Source of the DNA: Bathynomus jamesi | Taxonomy: Eukaryota; Arthropoda; Malacostraca; Isopoda; Cirolanidae | DNA length: 64,000 bases | Assembly (NCBI GenBank): GCA_023014485.1 | Contig: JAJOZX010000940.1 | Location: 627,501-691,500 of the forward strand | Direction of reading: 5' to 3' | Shown: positions 31,391 to 40,876 of the stretch, piece by piece | Layout: every line of letters starts with the position of its first letter | How positions within the stretch are numbered: the first letter of the stretch is position 1 | Position numbers and translations under genes: made by a program | Notes under the pieces: model-generated | Seen by the model: only the letters and a program-made list of their open reading frames with translations | What the model was told of the DNA's origin: nothing | Databases searched by the model: none

Positions 31391-31621
31391 AAAAGAAAAT
31401 TAGGATCACCTGAAGATCAGGGCCCCCAGCCTCAATTACCAAATGATATCTTCGTTAAAACTAACGAAAAAATCACGGCTTAACCTTACCAATCGGCAAG
31501 GGCGTACAGTTGACCTAACCGTGCATTCAATTTAATTTATTATTATATTTGGTACTGTAAAGCAAAAAATAAGAATACATAGGGGCCCTGATCTTCATTC
31601 AGGTGATCCATATTTTCTTTT
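31391..31621. mobile_element. 231-bp MITE with AAAAGAAAAT..GGATCACC ends
   Basis: The inverted ends pair over about 40 bp (GGATCACCTGAAGATCAGGG against its inverse). The interior carries the recurrent CTTCGTTAAAACTAACG... TAACC-type module (about 31451-31505). It has no coding. Confidence 0.75.
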
Positions 31622-33071
31622 GTTTTTTGACAATGCTTCAAGCTGAAAAGACCCAAATATATTTAAAGTTAACATTAAGTTGATAATATATATATAAATA
31701 TATATATATATATATTATATATATATTATATATATATGTCCCGTTCCAAAATTTATTCAAGATTAGCTTTGAAAGAAACTGGAAATGAAATATGTTAACT
31801 CTTCCCTGCCAAACAGAAGAAATTTCCATTAAAACGACTATACACTAAAACGTTTACTCTAATTAGAATATCAAATTGTATAATCATTATAACATAAACA
31901 TAGCATATATTTTGATATATTCTGTTCAATTATTTTTACATATTAATTTATTACAAATAAATTTACAGTTTTGTTTTAAGTGTATTTTAGAGTGTACGAC
32001 AACTGCTTAGCACACTATGCCACCAATATCAGTTTGGGCAACAACAATTCTAGTACAATGTCAGGTTTGTAAAGGTTTGCAAATAGTCGTTCGTGGCGAT
32101 ATTATTTGGAGTTGAACACTATTCTTACCAGTATGGTGCAGGTTACTTAAATAAAGACATTTATTTTCAATAATTTTTAAGTATTTGAATAAGAAACGAG
32201 AAAAATGATTGCTAAAAATTATTTTTTAACCTGGTTCCTATTGAAATGCCCTTTTAAATTGGCCAATGGAATGTTTTTCAAAAGTCTTGAATGAAAATAT
32301 GGTTTTAAATACCTTCATTTGAGGGCAGGAGAGAAGTACCTAAGATCAAGACTCACTGTAAACAGGTAAGAAAGAATTAAAATTCACCACCAAAGTGATC
32401 CAAATATAGGTCTACTTAATGATCAAGTTTTTTATATAGAGCCTATAAATCTTTATTATAACCCATTTAAATTATCATATACTATTAAAGTATTGGCAAC
32501 CTAATCATATATATATATATATATATAGTAGAGAGAGAGAGAGAGAATAATAATTAGAGGGCCTATACAGGGAGGAGAGGAACCTTTATAATCCCCATGT
32601 GTAGCTATTACACTAACTAATTATTATTAACTCATAATCTCATTAAAAATACAAAACGCGCGAGTAAAAACAAAAACGCATCACTTCTTTTACGAGATTT
32701 TTACACTTATATTTACAAAAACAAGATTTGCGATGGATTGACTACATTAAGTTTAAAGACAATAAACTTTAATATATGCATGCAATTTTGATGCCAAAAC
32801 AATATTAATAATAACGTTTACAATAGACACGCCTATACTATATATATATATATATATAAAAACACCTTACATCAGAGTTAGTTATACTTATGAATGATTA
32901 TAAACATATTGTATTTGATTAAATTTTAGGCAAATGGCAAATTTAATTGAATCTTTGTTTCTCGCATCATGGATTCCTCGTTTGATCTTTCCTTTCTCTC
33001 TTTTCAACCTATTATTTTTTTATTTTTTACTTCACGTTGACAAAAGTAAATAGACACCTTTATTTGTTTTT
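31622..33071. other. AT-rich stretch with TA tracts
   Basis: It holds (TA)n tracts at 31687-31738, 32506-32527 and 32840-32856 and a GA run at 32530-32547. No coding or terminal repeats were seen. Confidence 0.5.
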
Positions 33072-33272
33072 GGATCAAATGTAGAATTCGGACCCCAGCC
33101 TTCTTTAGTTAGCTTTATAAGGCTAACTAACGAAAATATCACGACCTAACCTAACCAATCGTTAGGTTAACTGTACGCCCTTGACGATTGGTTAGGTTAG
33201 GTCGTGATATTTTCGTTAGTTAGCCTTATAAAGCTAACTAAGAAGGCTGGGGTCCGAATTCTACATTTGATC
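33072..33272. mobile_element. Near-perfect 200-bp palindrome
   Basis: Arms 33072-33161 and 33185-33272 pair with a single-base indel, from GGATCAAATGTAGAATTCGG inward to CCTAACCTAACCAATCG. Each arm contains its own hairpin, AGTTAGCTTTATAAGGCTAACT, so the strand could fold as a branched structure. The inner ends are the TAACC module. It is most simply a foldback MITE. Confidence 0.85.
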
Positions 33273-33477
33273 CTTTGTTTTCCCAAAATTTTTGATTTAA
33301 AAGGAGTCAATAAATAATAAATTAATTGAATCAATATACCTAAAATCGTAGTCCTTTCCATGTGTGTATATATATATATATATATATAAAGACAATTTAC
33401 CGTTGGACTCTCTTAACTTCTCTCCATGCACCGTTCTCAAGTAATTTTAACTTGACATTATATATATATATATAAAG

Positions 33478-33608
33478 AGAGAGAGAGAGAGAGAGAGAGG
33501 TTCTTGGGTCGAGTATAAAAAGAAACATTCCTTTATTCTCATCTGTAAAAGATTGCCTTACGAAGACTTGAATCGAATCTGACAATCTGACAGAAGGAAT
33601 TTGACAGC

Positions 33609-33663
<55 letters not shown>
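33478..33663 (+). repeat. (GA)n and (CT)n microsatellites
   Basis: (GA)n at 33478-33499, preceded by TA repeats, and (CT)n at 33613-33663 directly before a LINE tail. Confidence 0.95.
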
Positions 33664-33668
<5 letters not shown>

Positions 33669-34315
33669 AGTTGGATTTGAAACGGTTTAGGACTAGTGTG
33701 TGTGGGAATTACTTTACGTATAAGATCTGTGACACATGGAACAGGTTACCTTCGGAAGTTGTGAACAGTTCCTCTGTGGATCAGTTCAAGAAAAGGGTAG
33801 ACGAAATCTTGCACACTATTTGAGTGTGTAAAGACATTTAGGACCTCAGTCTGCGGAAATTTCTTTTCCTATAAAATAGTTAATATCTGGAACCAACTTC
33901 CCTCAGAGGTTGTTTCCAGTCAAAGTGTAAATCTGTTTAAAAATAAGCTAGACAAAGTACTGAACACACTCATAGTTTAAGATTAAAACCTCAGAAAACT
34001 CTGCAGGAGTTCGCTTGCTCGGTGTCTCTGTGAGCAAGCTAAATATAGAGCTATTTATATATTCTCCACTTTCCTGTAAAATTTCCTTGGCTACTTTTCC
34101 AGGGTCAAGGTATTTTCTTCAACCTTTTTCCGTACCTGCCTCTGGCAGGGAGGGTGGGGAGAGAGCCTTCTACTTTTCTATCCAGTTTTCTACTACTGCT
34201 AGGATAGTTGAAAGAAAAATAAACTTTTACAAAATTTTCCCTGGCACCCGTTGCCATTGGTACCTCCTCGGTATGGGCCGCAAGGCCTTTTGAGGTACTT
34301 CTTTTCCTTGTAACA

Positions 34316-34318
<3 letters not shown>
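33664..34318 (+). pseudogene. CR1-like LINE tail, two partial copies
   Basis: Two successive frames encode the same C-terminal motif: YFTYKICDTWNRLPSEVVNS (about 33705-33775), then NFFSYKIVNIWNQLPSEVV (about 33858-33915), each followed by a stop. This matches FFTFKVIDKWNNLPASVV near the end of the LINE at 40877-43649. The rest, to the (CT)n tract at 34318, is a 3' untranslated region ending GGTATGGGCCGCAAGGCC. The two tails differ, so one is probably a separate truncated insertion. Confidence 0.75.

Positions 34319-34374
<56 letters not shown>
34318..34374 (+). repeat. (CT)n microsatellite at LINE 3' end
   Basis: A nearly pure CT run follows directly on the LINE tail. The reverse strand yields a spurious Arg-Glu-rich frame. 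Confidence 0.95.
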
Positions 34375-34378
<4 letters not shown>

Positions 34379-34924
34379 AGTAATTCCAATACGAAAGATG
34401 GAATATAAAATACGTTGTGAAATTTGTTTGAAATAAAAAGAAGATTAAAATCACATATATGATGTAGCTACGCTTTCCGGGGAATTCTTAGATCGGGGTG
34501 CGCTGATCAACTGGAGTTGACTCTGGATCAGTTCTCCCTTCTCTAAGTAATTCCAAGGCGAAGGATGGCAATGTAAATAAATGATTTTAAAAAGCCAGTC
34601 TTTAAGCACGGTGACCTTTGACATTAATCGAGGAAATGATGCGACGATGAAATGATGACTTCTCGTATTTTATAGAGAAATAAAAAAAAAAATCCTTAAA
34701 CAATTATGGTTTTGGGTAGATTTAGTAGTCTAGTGTTTCATGCTGTCTTTTGTTTTTAACTGCCCTTTAATGCTTAATTGGGTACACGAGATGAGGGTGA
34801 ATGGTGTGAATAAACTCTGAAGCTATTTTTTTTCATTATGCTTTTTTTTTTATTTCCCCAATCCCTCTTCTTCCCCGACTATTTTCTGTCAGCAGTGGCT
34901 GGTGGAGGTAGGGGACTTAATTAT
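34375..34924. other. Unassigned stretch
   Basis: A short direct repeat (CTAAGTAATTCCAA followed by CGAA(A/G)GATGG) occurs at 34376 and 34545. I see nothing else. Confidence 0.45.
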
Positions 34925-36620
34925 GTCTGAAATTAGAATCTCTTTCAAATATGTTTTTTCGCCCTATCTGGATTCAACTCTAGGAAGGCGTACGGTCCTG
35001 ATCGGGTCCCTCCTGTTGTTCTCAAGAACTGTGCTTCTGTGCTGACACTCTGCCTAGGCAAACTTTTTCGTCTTTGTCTTTTATCTGATACTTTTACTTC
35101 CTTTTTGAATCTATCCTTAATAGTAAGATTCTTAAACACCTCTTTACTCACAATCTTCTTTCAGATCATCAGTATGCGTTCCACAAGGGGCGCTCTTCTG
35201 TCGATCTTCTTGCATATCTGTCTGAATATTGGTCATCCTTCTTTCGGGATTTCGGTGAAACCATTAATCCTTAATTTTCAAATTGCCCTCCTTCGATTTC
35301 TATCTTTCTGTCTGTGCCTTTATCTCTGATTTCATTTCTGGCCTATCTATAGTTGCGGTTGTAGGTGACTATTGTTTTTCTACAAAAGATATTAATAGTG
35401 GTATTTCTCAGAGCTATGTCCTGTCACCCACTCTCTTTGTTTTATTTATCATTGATCTATTAAGTCGCACTTCTTGTCCTATCCACTCCCATGCCGATGA
35501 TTCCACCCTCCACTTCTCCACCCGCTTCACAAAACGTCTCTCTCAACAGTCACTCCATGCTTCGCGTGAGACAGCTATGGTGCACCTGACCTACGATATT
35601 TCTGTTATCTCTGAATGGGACAGAGAAAGCCTTGTGGCTTTCAATGCCTCAAAAAATCAGTTTCTTCACCTGTCTACTTGTCACCATCTTCCAAATGACT
35701 ATTCCCTTATCTTCAACAATGCACAGTTGCACATCTCAGTCCTTCCTCTTTTCTTAACATTTTTGGTGTTTCTTTTCTCGTGATCTTTCCTGGAAAGATC
35801 ACATATATTCTCTTTCTAAAACAGCTTGTAAGATATTAGGTGTGTTGTACCAGCTCCACAGGTGCTTTACCACTACTCAGTTGCTGTCTTTGTACAGGAG
35901 CCATGTACTCTTCTGTATGGAGTACGCGTCTCATGTGTAGGGTGGCTGAACCCACAGCTCTACTTAACTGGGTGGAATTAAAGGCTTTTTGTCTCATCAC
36001 TTCCCCACCTCTTACTGACTATCTTCAATCCCTCTCTCTTTGCCGCATTGTTGCCTCACTCTCTCTTTACTGTCGCTATTATAACGGCCATTGCTCTTCT
36101 GAACTCTCTAACTGCATGCCTCCTCCTTTAAGGATAGCTTGCAGTACCAGAGTTTCGACACATTCCTTGGTTAACCTTGTTTTTTGCTTCCGCCCGAATT
36201 GTTCATTCTGACGAAGGTCAAACTTGTCACTCCACCTTAGACCTACAGTTTAACGTGGAATCCGAACCACTCCCATCAGCAGCCCAGCGTCTTAACCATT
36301 AGGCTACCCAGGGTACCCATTTATCTACCAACCAATTTTTTTTATTTTGTGGAAGGATGAACAGATGAGTTTTACTGCGCGCCGCCTGCCGTCACCTGGT
36401 CTCGATCTCGGTCCTATGGATTCGACGTTAACCACTACACCACCACGGCACATTCTCATTCCTTTTCTGTCCAACACTCAAACGCAAGGGTTAATCGGTA
36501 TTCTTAATCTTTCATCTACGCAACCGGTCCATTTTACCCCCTGTCTATGACCTCCAATCTTTCAAACGCAGTGTCCAGCTGTCTTGAAAACTTTGGAGCT
36601 TGATTTTCTCTCTTCTTCTA
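34925..36620 (+). pseudogene. Jockey-like LINE RT remnant
   Basis: Pieces in order: RKAYGPDRVPPVVLKNCASV (about 34980-35045), LTLCLGKLFRLCLLSDTF, then YVLSPTLFVLFIIDLLSR (about 35415-35465), SHADDSTLHFSTRF (about 35487-35525) and SVISEWDRESLVAFNASKNQ (about 35600-35660). A thumb region and C-terminus follow (YNGHCSSEL, 36080-36105; tail after 36465). The catalytic box reads HADD instead of YADD. The YRPI and AFD palm motifs are deleted or scrambled. A tRNA SINE (36169-36456) splits the C-terminal coding with an 8-bp duplication. Confidence 0.82.
36169..36456 (-). repeat. Dimeric tRNA-derived SINE, copy 1
   Basis: On the minus strand a first tRNA-like head (GGTGGTGTAGTGGTTAACG ... GATCGAGACCAGGTG) is followed by a spacer with CTGTTCATCCTTCCAC. 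A second head then follows (TAGCCTAATGGTTAAGACGC ... GTGGTTCGGATTCCACG). The tail is GAACAATTCGGGCGGAAGC. Box A and box B of Pol III are seen in each head. The target duplication CATTCCTT lies at 36161-36168 and 36457-36464. It inserted into a LINE. Confidence 0.85.
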
Positions 36621-36810
36621 TGGAAGTGGGGGGGGGGGGGTCGTTTTTGCTGGCATTCGCCCCTGGCACCGCCTTCCTGTCTAAAACAAATTTTAATATC
36701 ACTCCTCCTGTGTAAGAGCTTTAGACTTTATGAGTGTAAGTATAAATTTTTTTCATGCAGGAAGGAGAGGCCAAGGTGTATGGTATTAGAGTTTCCAGTT
36801 TTCTTTATTT

Positions 36811-36850
<40 letters not shown>

Positions 36851-37034
36851 CTTTCTTGGGCTAGCCAGAGTGGATCTTAGGGTCTTTGTTTGTCTCTCTC
36901 TGTTTCTCTTTCAATTAGTTCAAGTACTGTATCACGAAAAAAACCTTCCCTATTTACGTTTTCTTTTTTCTTCTTGCAGAAGGATAACTAAGATAAAGTG
37001 AAAATCGAGAAATAATCGTTTTATATATGTATAT
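36621..37034. other. LINE 3' flank and CT tract
   Basis: It contains a G run (about 36630) and a (CT)n tract at 36812-36846. No motif was recognised after the LINE tail. Confidence 0.45.
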
Positions 37035-37315
37035 GCGCTAGTGGTTAGCGTCGCTGACTACGAATCCATTGGCCCGGGATCGAGACCCGGTGACGGCAGG
37101 CGGCGCGCAACAAAGCCCAGCTGTTTATCCTTCCACGCAATAAAAAAAATTGGTTGGTAGATAAATGGGTACCTTGGATAGCCTAGTGGTTAGGACGCTG
37201 GGCTGCTAGTGGGGCGTGGTTCGATTCCGCGTTAAACTATATGATGTCTAAAGTGGAGTGACAAGCGTGACCTTTGTCAGAATGAACAATTCGGGCGGAA
37301 GCAAAAAACAAACGT
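37035..37315 (+). repeat. Dimeric tRNA-derived SINE, copy 2
   Basis: First head: GCGCTAGTGGTTAGCGTCGC ... GGGATCGAGACCCGG. Second head: TAGCCTAGTGGTTAGGACGC ... CGTGGTTCGATTCCGCG. The tail is GAACAATTCGGGCGGAAGC. The order matches the copies at 36169 and 59845. It starts at a short TA-rich tract. Confidence 0.85.
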
Positions 37316-37409
37316 TAACCTATACGAATGTGTTAACTACACTTTTAAAAATTAAATTTCGATAGGAAAAGCATTATACTCGTGTGTATATATATATATA
37401 TATATATAT

Positions 37410-37651
37410 AGGGTGTCTCAGAAGTCGCGCACCATAGGCTTTATTCGGATTCACGAGGTTTATGAGTCGAAATGGTTTATAAGTGATGTTTCATTACAAT
37501 ATATGTTCGATAATGTTCGAATAATAAAATTAAGAGTATGTACAGTTAATCAAAAAGCTATCTTAAAATAATTAAATTGAATGAAGCTACATTAGCTAGC
37601 CAATGGTGTCTCAGAAGTCGCGCACCATTGGATAATGTACTGTAGCTTCAT
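37410..37651. mobile_element. Mariner-type terminal sequence, present twice
   Basis: GGTGTCTCAGAAGTCGCGCA occurs at 37411 and again, in the same direction, at 37605. The second copy sits inside an inverted repeat (TGAAGCTACATTAG... 37582-37605 against 37624-37650). The first abuts (TA)n. No transposase remains. Confidence 0.55.
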
Positions 37652-37661
37652 GCAGTTGAAA

Positions 37662-37709
<48 letters not shown>

Positions 37710-37732
37710 ATTATATGTTGGAAACGAAACCG

Positions 37733-37789
<57 letters not shown>

Positions 37790-38035
37790 AACGTACAGAG
37801 AGAATTAAAAACATTTACCTGCGTAACTGTTGTAATCACAGGTGCGATATTAAAATAGGACGCGAAGGAGATTCTGTTTGGTCCTGCCAGGCACTCACCT
37901 GTACGAATGTATACACCTGACCTCATTATCGGAAGGAAGGAATGCGCTCGCACGGATCTACGTCCGTATTTAGAGTAACCAAATGGAAAATCAAATTCCG
38001 ATCATTTTGTTTTCTAGTTTACTCCTTCAATAACA

Positions 38036-38203
38036 CCATATATATATATATATATATATATAATATAATAATAAATAATAATAATAAATAAATTAAAATA
38101 AATAAATAAATAATAAATTAAATAAATTAAATTAATAATAAATAATAAAATAAATAAAATAAAATAAATAATAAAAATAATAATAAAAATAAATAAATAA
38201 ATA
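38036..38203 (+). repeat. TA tract and A/T-rich (TAA/TAAA)n low complexity
   Basis: (TA)n at 38036-38063 runs into irregular TAAA and TAA repeats up to 38203. Confidence 0.95.
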
Positions 38204-38205
38204 AA

Positions 38206-38459
38206 AGGGGCGGCTTCTTAATGAATGCAAGGCATGCACTGCATGCGTAAATAATATACTCAATGAATTTAAAATTATTATTTAAGCTAAAAAAATAAAG
38301 TTAAAATTATTATTAATATTATTAATATAATATTGGTTCTATCCTCGGTTACTACATAACTCATAAGAATACCATAAAAGACAAAATACAGCTTATCTAA
38401 TATGTACTACACTGTATGCATGTGACTGCATGCGTAAGTAAAATTACCACGAGCCGCCA

Positions 38460-38460
<1 letters not shown>
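38206..38460. mobile_element. Possible hAT-like MITE fragment
   Basis: The left side has GGGGCGGCTTC followed by GCATGCACTGCATGCG. The right side ends GCATGCGTAAG...ACGAGCCGCCACT, which inverts to AGTGGCGGCTCGT. The ends are only loosely complementary and no duplication is visible next to the TA tract. Confidence 0.45.
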
Positions 38461-38499
<39 letters not shown>

Positions 38500-38502
<3 letters not shown>

Positions 38503-38718
38503 TATGTCTTGGCCAGTGTCGTAACACCGCTTCTCGTCGATCAACGAAGTTAGGCGGCATTGGGTGTGAAATGTAGTTGGATGGGAGACCATCATTTGAT
38601 TTGTGTTCAGATTATTTAGCGACCTGTGGTTCAAATTTAACGCAAAGCTGTAGGTCGCTTCTGTCATATGTCCTTAAATGTTGCGAAAGAAGTTAAGCAA
38701 TCCCATCATTGTGTGTGT
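38500..38718 (+). repeat. 5S-rRNA-derived SINE, copy B
   Basis: The 5S-like head includes GATCAACGAAGTTAGGCGGC and GGATGGGAGACC. The body has GACCTGTGGTTC and GCTGTAGGTCGC, as in the copy at 7254. It is bounded on both sides by TA repeats. Confidence 0.85.
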
Positions 38719-38734
38719 ATATATATATATACAC

Positions 38735-39763
38735 ACCAACATAATTTGTGTAGTGCAACTCCTTTTTCGCGGTTGCACTTACTGCGCGCGCGCGGGTTCT
38801 TTTCTTTCAGGATGACTCTGCCTATCCACTCGGATGGGCCTTCAATTTTATATGCGTAGTTTTCTTGGCTTACTTGAAGCCCACTTTGAATTTCAACTTT
38901 CAATGTTAATTTACCCTCAGCTTACAAGAGAGGACTATTGCAAGGTAGCATAGAAACAACACACTCCCTCGTACAAAGTTTATTTTGTTTCACTCAAAGT
39001 AGGACATAAATTGAAAAGGAACTTACAGATGTACGATTACAAATTTTGTTCCAAAAACAAATTTTCAATTCAAAGAAAATGTTGCAATTATTCCGGTCTC
39101 AAAAAGGATTTATACAGAGGGTTTTTTATTTCTGCGTAACTCTAGAACTAGCACTAAATTAAAATTCTTTAATACAGTGTAGAGTTACTTATAAAATTTG
39201 CGAAATTTATTCACAAAAGTTCTGCGCGAGTTCCGCAGATTTTTCCAGGAAAAAAGTCCGTCAATTAAATCAAACAAATTTTCACAAAGTTCTTTTCTAT
39301 CACTTAACAATAAACTCCTTACAAACAAGTTCGCCTAAAACAAAGGAAATTTGGATTTTAGAACAACGTCAGACAGTTTCAAATCAATTTGGAAACTTTT
39401 AATCATGCCACAGGGTTTAAAGATGCTCTAAGCCACTTCAATTTTACAGGGCAGAACTACAACTGCTTTATGACTCTAAGTTACACCTTAGAATTACAAG
39501 AACTCCTCTTTTTAGTGTCTAAAGGGCCTATCAAAACCATTTTCATTCCCTGACATCACTCGTACAAAAATTACTAATCTTCTATTGGCTCTAATGTCAA
39601 CTTCATTAAATTCTACACTCCGCCTTTCTTAAAGAAATCTTCAAATTAAAATTTAAAATTTTCTCTCGAGGGTTTCCCTTAGGCGAGACCAAAGAATAAA
39701 CAAACCCAAACCTTTACAAGCTTCAATAATAAAAAACAACCTTGTTAAGCTATATTTTCCCCT
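38735..39763. other. Unassigned 1-kb stretch, possible LTR remnant
   Basis: No motif-bearing frame is seen. On the minus strand AAGAAAGGCGGAG (about 39615-39627) followed by TGTAGAATTT looks like a polypurine tract and LTR start. An AATAAA occurs at about 38985, as in an LTR R region. No partner LTR, tRNA primer site or gag/pol motif was found, so this stays weak. Confidence 0.3.
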
Positions 39764-40876
39764 TTGTTGTTGTTGTTGTTGTTGTTGTTTAGCCGATCAG
39801 CCCACCCTGATCGAGTAAGCCGGCGGCACGCAGGTAACCGATCGCCCTCTCCGGATCTGGAGTGGACCAGCGGTTCAGCGCACTAGTGATGTTGTGCTGT
39901 GTTCGTTGTTGCGCTAGAGCGGTAGTCTGTCATAATGTGTTCAATTGTTTGTGGTGTCTCCTGGCACAGGTGGCAGGTGTCGTCTGTGGAGTTGTCTAGT
40001 CTCTGTTTATATGCCCGTAAGTTGGGGTGATGTCCACATCGGAATCGTGCTAAGTTAACTCGATCCGATCTGCTCAGGCTGATCTCTGACCTGTTAATGG
40101 GTGCGGCTTCGCACCTAGGACCGCATTCGGACCGAGTCGTGTCAGTGCTTTGCGGGTTAGGTGTGTGTGTATGTGTTTTCTGTACTGTGTGATGTCTGTG
40201 GGGCGTGATATGGAATGGAGTATTTGGTTATAATGTCTCTCTGGTGTTACCTTAATGGTGTGAGGTGTCGGTGCATGATTGTACATGTAGTGGCAAGGGT
40301 GTTGTGGGTTAGTTGTCGCTGCTGCCATGAATTGTGTTCCCCTCATGTTTAAATGTTCCCTAATTTTCAGTATTTTTGTTTCTGTGTGCACTGTGCAGGT
40401 GTTCTGTTGGTGTTGTTTGAGTGCATCCTCTAATGATACGAAATGCGTTGTTTTGTACTGTCTGTAAGGTGTTTGTGTGTGTTTGAGATAATGGGTGCCC
40501 AACATGGGCTAGCATAGTCCATAACTGAGCGAATATATTGTTTGTATATGAGTGATATTGTTTCCTGCTGGTGTCCAAAGTTTGTGCCTGTTAGTACCCT
40601 AAGCGTGTTAAGTCTTGACATACATTTGCTTTTAATGTCCTGAATGTGGTTTGCAAAAGATAATGTGTTGTATGTGACCCCAAGTATTTTGGTCCTGTGA
40701 GTGTGTGGAATGTTGGTGTTGTTTAGTGTAAGCTGTGGAGTTATCTGGTATTGTATTGCTTGTAAGCAAGGTGATGGTTGATTTTGTGGACGCTACTTTG
40801 AATCTATTGTGTGTGAGCCAGTCTTGTATACTGTTTATGTATGTTTGTAGGTTATTTGTAGCGGTGTCGATGTTGT
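39764..40876 (-). pseudogene. 2A-LINE copy B, 3' part
   Basis: It begins with the same (CAA)n tail (39764-39790) and covers the thumb and C-terminal region, e.g. SVMDYASPCWAPIISNT (about 40490-40540) and MRGTQFMAAATTNPQH (about 40315-40360). Small indels near 40140, 40400 and 40470 break the frame that copy A keeps open. The element is interrupted at 40876/43650 by another LINE. Confidence 0.88.

Noticed and set aside
33140..33210. Interstitial telomere array
   Set aside because: Only two TTAGG units occur in a row, inside a defined palindrome, not a tandem array.
34227..34454. Arg-Glu repeat protein
   Set aside because: It is the reverse-strand translation of a CT microsatellite.
37661..37953. 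Tyr-Ile repeat proteins
   Set aside because: These and similar frames (e.g. 6120, 27162, 28098, 48363) are translations of TA microsatellites.
38910..39627. LTR retrotransposon
   Set aside because: A polypurine-like tract and AATAAA are suggestive, but no second LTR, primer site or gag/pol motif was found.
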